A stretch of 61,226 nt of DNA from CAYWGR01 sp964458015 (GTDB lineage Bacteria > Planctomycetota > Planctomycetia > Pirellulales > Thermoguttaceae): contig CAYWGR010000005.1 in assembly GCA_964458015.1 (NCBI GenBank), positions 1 to 61,226 on the forward strand, in the 5' to 3' direction. The translations under genes and the position numbers were made by a program. How positions within the stretch are numbered: position 1 is the first letter of the stretch; every line of letters starts with the position of its first letter. Below are positions 49,245-59,098 of this stretch, piece after piece. A model generated the notes under the pieces. The model had not been told where the DNA came from and searched no databases. It saw nothing but the letters and a program-made list of their open reading frames with translations.

Positions 49245-49583
49245 CGCTATACCCTCCATCACATTCCAACAATCCCGCCTTACCGGGCCGGCTCGGTCGC
49301 GGCCATGCCGCATGCAGCTTGAATAATTGAGTTGTACGGGAACGTTCTACGACGATCACAGGTGTCCGCAGATATCTGCAAACGTCCACCAGCAACGCCC
49401 GCACAGCAACAACTGTCTATCCGTTTTGATCCAGGATGATTTCCGTCTCCCTCGCCATACCTGACTGCGGCTGGAGTCCCCACAGCGTCGGTCAAGTTGC
49501 AAATCACACCTAGGTCAAAGCTACTGATCGCTATGTGCTAAACTATGAAAGGACAGGACTTTACGGCGCAGCAGGCTCGAATT

Positions 49584-49689
49584 ATGGGGGGGATTGGCCA
49601 AAACAAACGTAACATCTTGATGAAAAAGACGTTACGATCTATCTGGCCGACGTCATCCGAGTAATTTGTTTTTGGCTGCCCCCCCCCAT
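49584..49689. repeat. 106-bp imperfect inverted repeat with homopolymer ends
   Basis: The left end ATGGGGGGG (poly-G 49586-49592) continues GCCAAAACAAACG. The right end, read in reverse, starts ATGGGGGGGGG (poly-C 49679-49687) and continues GCCAAAAACAAA. An inner pair CGTAAC (49608-49613)/GTTACG (49631-49636) lies between. Looks like a miniature element or a long hairpin. The rest of 49245-49777 holds no supported gene and must contain the promoter of the following gene. Confidence 0.55.
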
Positions 49690-49777
49690 CTCACAGCTGG
49701 CTGCGCCACGATTTCGTAGCATGTAGCTCGTCACGGGATACCGCAGCAGCGGATGAGACACCGAGAGGAAAGAGACC

Positions 49778-50905
49778 ATGGCCGAATCACTAATAACCAA
49801 ATGGTTATGGGCGACCATAAGCCGAGAGACCGCAGATAGACTTGCACATACCGTGGGGCTGGACTTCGAATATCTGCAAGAGGAGGAAGATATACTCGTA
49901 TCAGATCATGTTCGTCTGACCATTCACAAAGACGCCCCCCTCCTTGTTCTCCTCCCCAAGTATGAAGCAGAGCTTGAACAGCTACTCCCACGCGAAGACA
50001 TATTGAAACTTCGGAAGACGCGACTTAGGCTGGGTCCCGAGAACTGGAGGGAACTGAATCGAGAAAAGGCCGCTCGGAAAGAAAATGCGAAGGCTGGTCA
50101 GACGCGAACAAAGAGAGGACGACGGATTACGAAGGAGAAGGCAAGAAGAATACCTGGCACCATATTCCGGGTCAGTGCATTTAACACTGAAACACGCAAG
50201 GTCGAGCCGACGACTCTGAAAATCACACGTGTGAGAAATGGAAGGGCGACTTGCATCAAGAAATCGAGGTACATGAGCAAGAATCAAGAAGGCCAGAAAG
50301 GGGGTTTCGCTTTCATTGATGATCTGCAGCTAGGACGGCCACCCAAGCCCTCAACGCCGAAACGAAAACGTGCCCCGATCACGTTTATAGTGCGATTTGA
50401 CAATGACAACACCCAGGCCGAAATCTCCCGTGGACCACGATCAGTCACCACCAAGAGCAAAAGATTCTTAGCGATACTATTGGCACTAACCAGTGAATGG
50501 GAAGAACGGGCACGGGAACAGGAATGGGCCCGGAAGCACGGGGATACACTGGAACTGCTTGACTTCGCCTATGATCTGTCAACAACGAAAAAACCAATCA
50601 AGGAAACAACAGTACGAGGCATTCGGTCTCGATTCTGCGAATGCCTAGGACGATGTCTGCCAGCAGGACGGATCCGAGAAGACTTATTCACATCCATTTG
50701 GACTGTCGGCACTCGCATAATGTTTGCCGATACACTGGTATTTCACGTTCCGCAGAGAACCTGTCAGGAGTTGTCGGAAGAATATTCAGACGCCCTCCAG
50801 AGTGATGGCAAGCGGTTGCGCAGGCGACATGATGATGAAGACGACGAATGGGATAGAGATGATGCCAACGACGTATGGGACAGAGACGACGAGGATGACG
50901 ATTAG
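49778..50905 (+). CDS. Unknown protein of the cargo region, basic core with acidic tail
   Basis: A 375-residue protein. After an acidic/hydrophobic N-terminus it has a strongly basic centre (TRTKRGRRITKEKARRIP; KRKRAPITFIVRFDND) and a mixed alpha/beta part. The C-terminal 45 residues are mostly Asp/Arg/Glu (RRRHDDEDDEWDRDDANDVW). This charge split would suit a nucleic-acid-binding protein. It is convergent with the giant nuclease gene, 42 bp apart. No family recognised. Confidence 0.6.
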   Translation: MAESLITKWLWATISRETADRLAHTVGLDFEYLQEEEDILVSDHVRLTIHKDAPLLVLLPKYEAELEQLLPREDILKLRKTRLRLGPENWRELNREKAARKENAKAGQTRTKRGRRITKEKARRIPGTIFRVSAFNTETRKVEPTTLKITRVRNGRATCIKKSRYMSKNQEGQKGGFAFIDDLQLGRPPKPSTPKRKRAPITFIVRFDNDNTQAEISRGPRSVTTKSKRFLAILLALTSEWEERAREQEWARKHGDTLELLDFAYDLSTTKKPIKETTVRGIRSRFCECLGRCLPAGRIREDLFTSIWTVGTRIMFADTLVFHVPQRTCQELSEEYSDALQSDGKRLRRRHDDEDDEWDRDDANDVWDRDDEDDD

Positions 50906-50947
50906 TTGCCGCCTATTGTGATGCCTTGGCAAACTACTACTGCAACA

Positions 50948-53900
50948 CTACCTTGCAGAAGGAAGGATAGCCCCCAGATCATCGAATGTGGCGACCTTTA
51001 CATGTTCCTGAAGTTTGTTCCACATGTACAACATGGGCACCGGATTTCTGAAAACGATCCATCCTTCGATTGCAATGTCGTGGTGGCACTTCAGCATGTT
51101 CGCCAACTCGCATTTGTACCGGTTTAAAATCTCAATTCGATCAAGATGCTTGCGTAGATCATCGCGTTTTCCATTGTTCTTGACTCGTCCTCGATAGTCA
51201 TTCAGTTGTTCAGCAATCTCGCCAGGCGTTTTGTGGTACTGAAGATACTTGCATTCGATTATCAGCACACGCCCGGAGTCATTCCAGGCGCACACATCCA
51301 CGTCGCCATAGTCTGTGTCGAATCCGCGTTCTAGCAGCTTTGTAACCTGAGCCTCCAGAAGTGTGTTCCAGCCGTATTGTCGCATATAGTCACTAACCTG
51401 CTTCGCAAATCGTGGCCCGCGCACGCTCGCTTGCTTACCCGACCATTTCTTCATTAGCGTCGATCGATAATGCCTATCCGGAAACGCTCCGTCATGATAG
51501 CTGGAGACAATATAACGAATCGATTCGCGAAGCATCCCCGGTGCAATGACGAGTAACGGATCTCTCATGCGATTTAATTGAATGATCGGACGCCGAACCG
51601 TTGATAGCTGCCTGCGATAACGCCACGGCTGAATATCCTTTTCTACGCAATCCGGAGGTATTTCACGCCATGACTTTCTGGGAACAAGTGATAATGCATT
51701 AATGATGTTGGCCGCCTCTTTACACGGATAATGTTGTGTCAGTGCAGCAAGCAATTCGTTTCTGCGAATGACAAGGATCGCCTTGTGGCACCTAATCGCA
51801 AGTTCCTCAACCGCGTCAATACAACGCAGCACATCATCAATTGAAAAGCCGAATTCAGCGTTCCACGCCCGAATAAAATCTTGATCCAGTTTCGGTTCCA
51901 TTGCTCCAGCAGCTTCTGGAGCAACAAAGTTCTCGCCATAGTCTTGCACAGCCCAGTTAATTCGATTCCTCCCAACATGCTTAATAAACGGCATCAGGAC
52001 ATTTGATTCATAGCTCGTATCAGCCTGTACATCACCAAGCGGACTGATCGCAAGTGTCGGCGGCATGGCATCTAAGTGAATCGCATCGGACCAGCCCCCA
52101 AGCGTGGTGATAACGTGCAGCTTAGCGAGCAATTGCGACAGTTCATACCGGCAAATATGGAGTGCGTTTGACAGTGGACATTCACACAATGCGATTTCGA
52201 CCAATACGCGGCAGATGTGAGTTGTCGTATCATATTTCAAGCTATGCTCTGAAATGATTCGGGCTGTCTCATCCTTGTCCCTATAGGCCGCCATATTAGC
52301 ACTTGCGGTAGTTTCCCAGCGACGACGGTCCATTGCCGCTCGTTCATGGTTCTGAAATGCAAGCTCAACAACACTTCTACGATCATATTGTCGCAAGGTC
52401 GAACGCAGTTCCTCCTCAAGGTCACGAACCAAAGCGTTCAATAAGCGTGTGCATTGCCTCTTGCTTCGCAACGATAATCTACCCGTATCGCGAGGTTCAA
52501 CGCGAAAGGCCATTCCGAGCCGTAGATTCGCAATGTCCATGTCATCAATAGTAATCAGCTCATGATGAACGTCATTTCGAACATAATCACGAAATTGATT
52601 CGCTCGGAAGTGGTGCAACTGCCGGATCTCATCGTTGCAGACAACGGCAGCCTCGATAGAGCCTCGCTCCGCTGGGCTCCACTTAATACCGGCGAGTCTG
52701 GCAAAGGCATCGCAGATGGCCATTGCCAATGCTCGTTCAGATATATTTATGGGGCTGGCGAGTCCCCTGTGAAATGCTTCACCTACATTAAGGATCGCAG
52801 TAGCTACGGACACGTCCACCGAAGTGGAAATGGCTGAAGTGATACTTTGCAGCGTTGGAACGTCTCCCTCCGCCTGCATCGGCGGAATCTCAGCAAATAC
52901 GACCCGTAGCAACACTACGTTCGGCAACTTCTTGTCTAAGCATGGTTCAATCCGCGGCACAATGCGTCTCATCCAGGTTCTGAGCATCAGCCATCGATCA
53001 TAGTCACCTCCCGTGTCAGTGGCATTTGGGATCACTTCACACCACCAGACGCGATTGTCTGAAAGGTAGACAAATGGAATGCCATTGTCTTTCGAGTAGT
53101 ACTCGGTTGTGTAGATCGGAGAGTCGCGATCCTCGGGGAAAAAGCTCTCGTTCATACGACGGACGGTTACAGCCACTCCTGAAACCGTTGGTATACGTAA
53201 TCGCTCGGATTTAACCAATGCTTCTCGTCGCATCTTCAGCACAAAACTCGGTGCAAGCACCAAGTGCATCTTCCCCTTGCGACGAACCTCTTTCGGCACC
53301 TGTGAATGATCTACAAGATTGAAGTCATTGGACAATATCCATCCGACGAGATTTAGCAATCCCGTGAACGTATCGATATCCACTCCGAGACATGCGAGTT
53401 GCGTGAGCCCTTCGCGAAGACGCCACAAGGACGTAGCTTTGAATCGATCGGTAAAGCTAAGCGTGTAGGCATCCGGTGCAGATAGGCATTCTACACGCCA
53501 ATCCGCAGTGTCCTCAGGAAGTGGCAGGAACATGCCTCGTCCAATACCGCAGTGAATGAGCAATGTTATGCCACTGCGAAAATGCGGTTGCGAATGAGCA
53601 TGTGTGCGTGCAGCTTCGATTCTATCACAAAGCAGTTCAATGTTGTCTCCTGGAACAGAGTCAACTCCCATGAGTCCCGTCTCAAGAAAGCCATTTAGAG
53701 TATCGACGAAAAGAACAACGTGCAAATACCTGCCTGTATCTGCCTCAGTCATGAACTCAGCACATGGCAGAGTATCCTTATAGGAAAAAAAGATTGGTGC
53801 ATGCGTGCCGTTTATTGATCCAAGAAAGTCCGGCATCCGAAAGAGCGATGCGTATGACTGAGCCATAACTTTAACGAACACCGACGTCAGATTATGTCGA

Positions 53901-54724
53901 CATACATATTCCAGTGTTGCCAAGCGGATCGCACAAGAGACCGCTGTTGGCATTACCAACGCTATTTCATCGCCGTAATCAATGATTGGGAATCGCTGAA
54001 GAGGCGACATTTCGATGGGCTGCTCTGGGACATATGAAAGTGAATCGCAAGAACAGGTAAATATCTTCAGATCGTCTCGCGAAATGCCAATACCTGCAAG
54101 ATCCTGGTCTGAAAAACACAGAACACGCGGATCAACAAAGCCAATATCAGACAAGGTGAGGCCAACCAGAGGCGTCTCTCCTCCAACTGTGTATTTGCCT
54201 ATTCCAGCGCGGCCGCACAGCGCCTCCGATAGGCGCAAGAGGGAATAGACTTGTTTTCGGATGTATGAAAACGGACGCTCCTCGGGCCAGGTCTCGACAA
54301 CATCCAATAATCGCTGCAGAAAGAACGTTCCTGATTCCCAAATGCCTTCCAAAACACGGTAATTACCGGCTGGCGTCATCGCTATAGCGGCAAATACGTC
54401 CTCCGCTGGATCCTCCATCCGACCGCAGACGCCATTGCCAAGATCATTGAAGCAGGCAACTATGGCTGCCGACGTCAGTATTTCTTCGCCGTCGCAGCAC
54501 GCGACGGCAAGATGCACCAATGCCTCAAGACGAACACAATTGGACTGCAGTGTCTCATCAAGCAACAACGATGCGAAAGCCAAAGTGGTTTCTTTTCTCT
54601 TGCATTGAGAGAGCCACCCACGGATGTGCGGGTGCTGTTCCAACAGATCCTTGGGAGCGATACTATTGCCAAGGAGCGGCAGCAGGCTGGCTGCGTCACA
54701 TATATCGGAAACGCTGTCTTTCAT
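50948..54724 (-). CDS. Giant protein with C-terminal PD-(D/E)XK nuclease motif (B)
   Basis: A 1258-residue protein; the ATG at 54724 has GAGGAT a few nt upstream. The last part carries GDVDV (D1141/D1143) and LIIECKYL (E1157, K1159), the PD-(D/E)XK arrangement, followed by KTPGEIAEQLND. It shares a colinear set of motifs with its neighbour A: ISERALA (about 660), EFGFSI (about 955), IQPWRYRRQLSTVRRP (about 1030) and the nuclease. The first half (1-650) resembles nothing I know. No Walker motif is seen, so it is probably ATP-independent. Less GC-rich than the host genes. Confidence 0.8.
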   Translation of the reverse strand: MKDSVSDICDAASLLPLLGNSIAPKDLLEQHPHIRGWLSQCKRKETTLAFASLLLDETLQSNCVRLEALVHLAVACCDGEEILTSAAIVACFNDLGNGVCGRMEDPAEDVFAAIAMTPAGNYRVLEGIWESGTFFLQRLLDVVETWPEERPFSYIRKQVYSLLRLSEALCGRAGIGKYTVGGETPLVGLTLSDIGFVDPRVLCFSDQDLAGIGISRDDLKIFTCSCDSLSYVPEQPIEMSPLQRFPIIDYGDEIALVMPTAVSCAIRLATLEYVCRHNLTSVFVKVMAQSYASLFRMPDFLGSINGTHAPIFFSYKDTLPCAEFMTEADTGRYLHVVLFVDTLNGFLETGLMGVDSVPGDNIELLCDRIEAARTHAHSQPHFRSGITLLIHCGIGRGMFLPLPEDTADWRVECLSAPDAYTLSFTDRFKATSLWRLREGLTQLACLGVDIDTFTGLLNLVGWILSNDFNLVDHSQVPKEVRRKGKMHLVLAPSFVLKMRREALVKSERLRIPTVSGVAVTVRRMNESFFPEDRDSPIYTTEYYSKDNGIPFVYLSDNRVWWCEVIPNATDTGGDYDRWLMLRTWMRRIVPRIEPCLDKKLPNVVLLRVVFAEIPPMQAEGDVPTLQSITSAISTSVDVSVATAILNVGEAFHRGLASPINISERALAMAICDAFARLAGIKWSPAERGSIEAAVVCNDEIRQLHHFRANQFRDYVRNDVHHELITIDDMDIANLRLGMAFRVEPRDTGRLSLRSKRQCTRLLNALVRDLEEELRSTLRQYDRRSVVELAFQNHERAAMDRRRWETTASANMAAYRDKDETARIISEHSLKYDTTTHICRVLVEIALCECPLSNALHICRYELSQLLAKLHVITTLGGWSDAIHLDAMPPTLAISPLGDVQADTSYESNVLMPFIKHVGRNRINWAVQDYGENFVAPEAAGAMEPKLDQDFIRAWNAEFGFSIDDVLRCIDAVEELAIRCHKAILVIRRNELLAALTQHYPCKEAANIINALSLVPRKSWREIPPDCVEKDIQPWRYRRQLSTVRRPIIQLNRMRDPLLVIAPGMLRESIRYIVSSYHDGAFPDRHYRSTLMKKWSGKQASVRGPRFAKQVSDYMRQYGWNTLLEAQVTKLLERGFDTDYGDVDVCAWNDSGRVLIIECKYLQYHKTPGEIAEQLNDYRGRVKNNGKRDDLRKHLDRIEILNRYKCELANMLKCHHDIAIEGWIVFRNPVPMLYMWNKLQEHVKVATFDDLGAILPSAR

Positions 54725-54867
54725 AATATCCTCAATCACGCCAGGGAAGGGTAACGTGTGTCTATTGCAGTCGATATGGCACAACCGAAACGACGTGACG
54801 CGAGCCCACAATTGAAACGATAGACAATCGCAGCCACAACGGCACAATCTCGCTGTGAACTAATCGA

Positions 54868-55086
54868 CCACGCCCGTAGGGCGTGGGTTTGGCTTGCCCC
54901 GCAAAGCGGGGCGTGTTGGCGATACAACCTTCACCCCAATGGTTTATCCTGTAATTGTTCAAGTTCGTCGGTCCAACCTTGCTCGCCACACCGCCCGGTT
55001 GTTACCGTCGCAACAGTTCAGTACCGAATCGGAAGGGGGCACGCCGGAACGGCTTAGCCCCCAGGGTCGCACGGCCGTAGGCCGTG
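54868..55086. mobile_element. Hairpin-rich relic, possibly of a small IS200/IS605-like element
   Basis: Two similar hairpins in the same orientation bound the stretch: CCACGCCC-GTA-GGGCGTGG (54868-54886) and CACGGCC-GTA-GGCCGTG (55070-55086), each followed by GGTTT. Between them lie GCCCCGC/GCGGGGC (54896-54912) and GGGGGC/GCCCCC (55035-55062). Same-orientation subterminal hairpins suit single-strand-transposing elements, but no transposase is recognised. It lies in the gap between giants A and B. Confidence 0.45.
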
Positions 55087-55099
55087 GGTTTATTACGTA

Positions 55100-58000
55100 C
55101 TAAAACCCATATGGCAGATCCTTGAATAACACAATAGGAAATGCTGGCCTACATAATCTGGTTGAAATCAGATCCGAGTCAACAATCAGAAACGGGAATA
55201 CTTGCCAGCGATGGGTATTCGACAAGTCAAGTCCTAGTTCGTTTAGAATATCATCCAAGTGTACTCGCAACCATTCCGTACGCTCTAAGTGCCGTCCGAT
55301 GTCCCCTGTACGATTCGTCAAATCACCAAATAGCGAATCCCTTTCATTAGCAAGTTCTGCAGGTGTTTTTGCCAGCGACAAGCACTTCGCCTCTAATGCC
55401 AGTATTCGTTTCTTGTCTGGCTCAGCTACAAGGACGTCAATGTCACCCAGAACTTCACCATTGTCGCGAGCTATACGTCGACCGTTGATCTTGGCGATCT
55501 TCTTCCTCACAACGAATTGACTGTGGCCATCGAATGCCTTTGCCACGCTTTGGTTGAAGTGTTCCCCTATGCGGTTCGATACCTTTCCTTGGTATTCTTG
55601 CATTTCCCGAGTTCGTACATTCTTCAAGCGTCCATTCATACATAGCCCAAGAAGGTAATCGGCCGCTTGACGTAATGCCCGCCGTCCCCACATGAGCCGG
55701 GAGTCAACTCTGAGTAATGGCCGCCGCAAGTAAGACAGCCCACGATTGAATCGCCATGGATACACATCTGCTTTACTATAGGGCTTCTCAGGTGCGAGAA
55801 AGTCATCACGTGGACCGAGAGTGAATACATCTATTGCTGAAGCGACGGATACTGTATTACATGATGCATGTGATGACACGTAGCGTATAAGCTCTGCGAC
55901 ATCGCACTCGCCAACACCTGATGAGGATGTGAATGGTGAGTACATTATTGTCTCAAGGATTTCGCGAAGCGTACGGATAGATGAGCCGAACTCAATGGCC
56001 GTCACGTTCTCAATCTCAACAACCTCCGGAGGCATAGGGTCATCAGGACTAATACCTCCTATCTTCATGGCCTTGTTGTATTCTGCAACGCTCGAACGAA
56101 CCTTTTGCTGAAAAAACGTCTCGTAAAACTCAGCTATCGCCTGTTCGTATTGTGGTGCAGATGCCGCAAGCCGCCCTGATTTAAGAATCTCAAATGATTG
56201 TGGAGTAAGTTTATAGCGATGCACATCACTAAGCCGTCCATAGTGTGAGATTTCAGAGGCCATTGCCAGAAGCCGATCATATTCACTCAATGACAATCTC
56301 TGCGTGCCCGCTGGCGGTCGTGTGGCAACGTACTCAATGACAAATCTTCCCGCAAGACATGACCGATCGGCTTCTGTAATGTCTTTTTGGCATTCTTGAA
56401 GAATCTCATTCGACTGCCCAAAACAGGCAAGATGTGTTGCCAAAATCACATCAAGCAATCGACGGTCGGCAATAAGGGACTCTTGGCGAGCAATAAGGTT
56501 TCGAAACAAGTCCTGATGTGCCAAACGTGAAACCAACGATTGGAACTCTCCGAAAATGAATGCTACCGACGCATTACACAGTTTCGAGTGGTCTTTACTT
56601 CCTATTTCACCTACCCCATAACCCAGTGTGTCTCGAAGATGTGAACCAAGAATATCTGTAATTATCTGTTCGTCGAACGATTGTATCCGCCGAACCCGTG
56701 GCAACCCCTCTGTGTCCAGAGTCTCCTGCGTTATTCCACGGGCAATACTGAACCTGCGTTTGATCCCGAGAGGAGCATGTTGGTCAACAATTGCATCTAA
56801 AGTTGCTACGTCCAACGGGACATTAAGCAACCCCGCTAGATGTTCAACAATATTCCGCGCGAGTTCTCGCTCGGCAATGTTCTGTGGCTGACTAGAGTGG
56901 GCGGCAAAAGCAGGTCCCAATTCCAGCGTGATCGTAGACTTGCTGTTATCATGGCTAGCAACAATGCCATACTCACCAAGTATTGGCTTTGCAACGAACC
57001 ACGCATCTGGCTCTGCCAGTCTGATGAGGATCGCGACTGTCGTCACGTCGGCCGCGGATTGAGAGGCCAGCCGATTGAGTGCCGGCGTGCATTGCCACAC
57101 CCAGAACGCCGTGGCGTCAACAAGATGAAAAAACAACTCTCTATAGTCATCTACGGCGACCTGTGATGTCGCCGCTGCAACAACCCACACTGGAAATGGT
57201 AAGCCTTCGATAAGCAGTTCAATATCGTGATCCGGGGTGGCTTTCGCATAGATTGGGAACCCAGGACGGCTTTCTAAACGGATGACTTTGCAATACTTGC
57301 TTTCAAAGGGATGACTGACAACGTGAGGATCATACTTAAGCTGCGCATCAATGCGTAACTGCATGCCAGAAGCTACAAACAGAACACAATCTGGAACGCC
57401 ATCATCGCCAAAGTAGTACGAATGGTGTCGATTTCGATACTGCGCATAGTGGTCAAGGAATCCGCCAAAGATGCTCGTCGACCTTGGTAGTTGTCTGCGA
57501 GCCTGAGCCACCTGCCACATGGACAATTCATCGTTCATGTTTAGCATGGCAAATACGCGAAACTCATCGGCAGAAAGCGACAGCATCGGAGTCCCTGTAC
57601 CGCCACGGTCCTTTAAAGCCAAAGTGTAAAAACGGCCGACTCCTTGAACAACAACTACTCTCAAAATATCACTTAGTGAATCATTCATGCTGAAGAGTTG
57701 TTTTTCAATGTCAGCAGCATGTGCTCCGACACCATCGAATACGGCCTGAAGATTCCATATACGATCATCCTCGTGTGTCGAATTAGTCTGCAAATCGTCA
57801 CAAATGACAAACACCGCAGCAGCTTTGTCGCAGTCAAATTGGTAGAATGACTCAAGGATACATGTACCGTTGATTGTGGAGATGGTTCCTCCAAGTCGTT
57901 GCCATCTCAGCAAATCAGCACAACTGTCAATTCGTCGACCGACAGCGTCACGGTAGCCAGTCATGAGTTGACCGGTAACTTGATAACGCTTTGCCAGTTC

Positions 58001-58747
58001 GAGGATGGCGTCTCTAACGGCAATTAATACTGTTGTTGGCGAAATAACAACAAGAGTGTCGCCAATTGTCAGTAACGGACGACGTCGTACTGGGTTAGCG
58101 CTCGGGCTTGAGTACGTCGCACTGACTGCATTCGGCGTAAAACTGAGTTCGCTTATGCCGCTTGTTCCTAGCCCAAACGCCTCCAGGGCTTCTTTAACAT
58201 CGTGGACGGCAAAGGTCACGGCAGCTTGGAGTTTTCTCGCAGTGTCTTTGTTTGGCCAGCGAATCTTATTGTCCTTGGTGGTACCAGGGACAGTAGAACG
58301 ATTGAGACCACCTCTGCGGAGGCACTGATCGCTAATCCAAAGTCCCGTCAATGCAAGCTCAGCAACGCTTTGCTTGAACCCAGAGTCAATGGCATCATTA
58401 TTGAGTAACGCTGCTTCCAATAGACACTCAACTACAAAGGGATCTCCTGGGCTGTCCGAGGGAATCGTGAGGTAACCGCCCCCATAGCATGGAATCTCGG
58501 CAACAAAAAGACCTTCATGTGGGTCGCCAGCCATCTCCGGTGTATTGGCCATTGGCTCTCCGGAATTGATCCATTGTCTCCAATGGTTGTCCAATATTGG
58601 AGGCAATTTCGCCGCCGTCATCGGGAGAGCCCCAACCAAGGCACTAATTCGTATCATCTCCACATAGTAATCCGCATTTTCGGGCAGAAGCTGCATTCCG
58701 CCAGCCTTCGTAGCAAGATCAAGTCGGTTAAAAGCTGTTAGCTGCAT
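55100..58747 (-). CDS. Giant protein with C-terminal PD-(D/E)XK nuclease motif (A)
   Basis: A 1215-residue protein, upstream gene of the pair on this strand. C-terminal nuclease motif: GDIDVL (D1102/D1104) and LALEAKCL (E1119, K1121), followed by KTPAELANERD, the same phrase as in protein B. Shared landmarks are IAERELA (about 622), EFGSSI (about 918) and VYPWRFNRGLSYLRRP (about 994). N-terminal 600 residues unassigned; no ATPase motif or transmembrane helix seen. A start at M18 is possible. Probably the first gene of the two-gene cargo operon. Confidence 0.8.
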   Translation of the reverse strand: MQLTAFNRLDLATKAGGMQLLPENADYYVEMIRISALVGALPMTAAKLPPILDNHWRQWINSGEPMANTPEMAGDPHEGLFVAEIPCYGGGYLTIPSDSPGDPFVVECLLEAALLNNDAIDSGFKQSVAELALTGLWISDQCLRRGGLNRSTVPGTTKDNKIRWPNKDTARKLQAAVTFAVHDVKEALEAFGLGTSGISELSFTPNAVSATYSSPSANPVRRRPLLTIGDTLVVISPTTVLIAVRDAILELAKRYQVTGQLMTGYRDAVGRRIDSCADLLRWQRLGGTISTINGTCILESFYQFDCDKAAAVFVICDDLQTNSTHEDDRIWNLQAVFDGVGAHAADIEKQLFSMNDSLSDILRVVVVQGVGRFYTLALKDRGGTGTPMLSLSADEFRVFAMLNMNDELSMWQVAQARRQLPRSTSIFGGFLDHYAQYRNRHHSYYFGDDGVPDCVLFVASGMQLRIDAQLKYDPHVVSHPFESKYCKVIRLESRPGFPIYAKATPDHDIELLIEGLPFPVWVVAAATSQVAVDDYRELFFHLVDATAFWVWQCTPALNRLASQSAADVTTVAILIRLAEPDAWFVAKPILGEYGIVASHDNSKSTITLELGPAFAAHSSQPQNIAERELARNIVEHLAGLLNVPLDVATLDAIVDQHAPLGIKRRFSIARGITQETLDTEGLPRVRRIQSFDEQIITDILGSHLRDTLGYGVGEIGSKDHSKLCNASVAFIFGEFQSLVSRLAHQDLFRNLIARQESLIADRRLLDVILATHLACFGQSNEILQECQKDITEADRSCLAGRFVIEYVATRPPAGTQRLSLSEYDRLLAMASEISHYGRLSDVHRYKLTPQSFEILKSGRLAASAPQYEQAIAEFYETFFQQKVRSSVAEYNKAMKIGGISPDDPMPPEVVEIENVTAIEFGSSIRTLREILETIMYSPFTSSSGVGECDVAELIRYVSSHASCNTVSVASAIDVFTLGPRDDFLAPEKPYSKADVYPWRFNRGLSYLRRPLLRVDSRLMWGRRALRQAADYLLGLCMNGRLKNVRTREMQEYQGKVSNRIGEHFNQSVAKAFDGHSQFVVRKKIAKINGRRIARDNGEVLGDIDVLVAEPDKKRILALEAKCLSLAKTPAELANERDSLFGDLTNRTGDIGRHLERTEWLRVHLDDILNELGLDLSNTHRWQVFPFLIVDSDLISTRLCRPAFPIVLFKDLPYGF

Positions 58748-59098
58748 ATGATTTCCATCAGAAGAGTTAAATCTAGAGAAATTAGCTGCTTTAGGAAGCC
58801 AGCCTACTGGCTAAGCGAAGGAAGGTATAAAGCATTAGCGAGAAGGTCAGCGATGCGCATCTTCACCAATATTGTGAAAGGAGTTACGACAAACACAGAT
58901 CATAGGATACTCCGGCTCCTCATTTCGTCAAAGTCCCCTGGTCGCGGTAGTTCAGGTCTAGATTGGGCGATTCGTTGGATGCAGCAGAGGGAGGAGGGAA
59001 AGTAGAGACCACCCTGCTGACCAGATCCACTCATTCCCCGACGAGATTATTGTTGCGACAAACGAGGCGTGTTTCAATGGAAGGGTAACACGTTTGCG
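58748..59098. other. Divergent region between giant A and the serine recombinase
   Basis: 351 bp that must carry the promoter of the A-B pair. It includes a short plus-strand frame (58748-59005, 85 codons) with no ribosome-binding site or family match; I do not call it a gene. Confidence 0.4.

Noticed and set aside
54762..55103. Possible end of a TnpB or other transposase between the giants
   Set aside because: Neither strand gives a TnpB-like protein sequence; only hairpins are recognisable, so I list it as a relic.
50948..58747. Giants as ATP-dependent restriction or SMC-like enzymes
   Set aside because: No Walker A motif or long coiled coil is visible in either protein.
58748..59005. Short plus-strand frame divergent from giant A
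   Set aside because: No ribosome-binding site or family match; lies in the expected promoter region of the giant pair.
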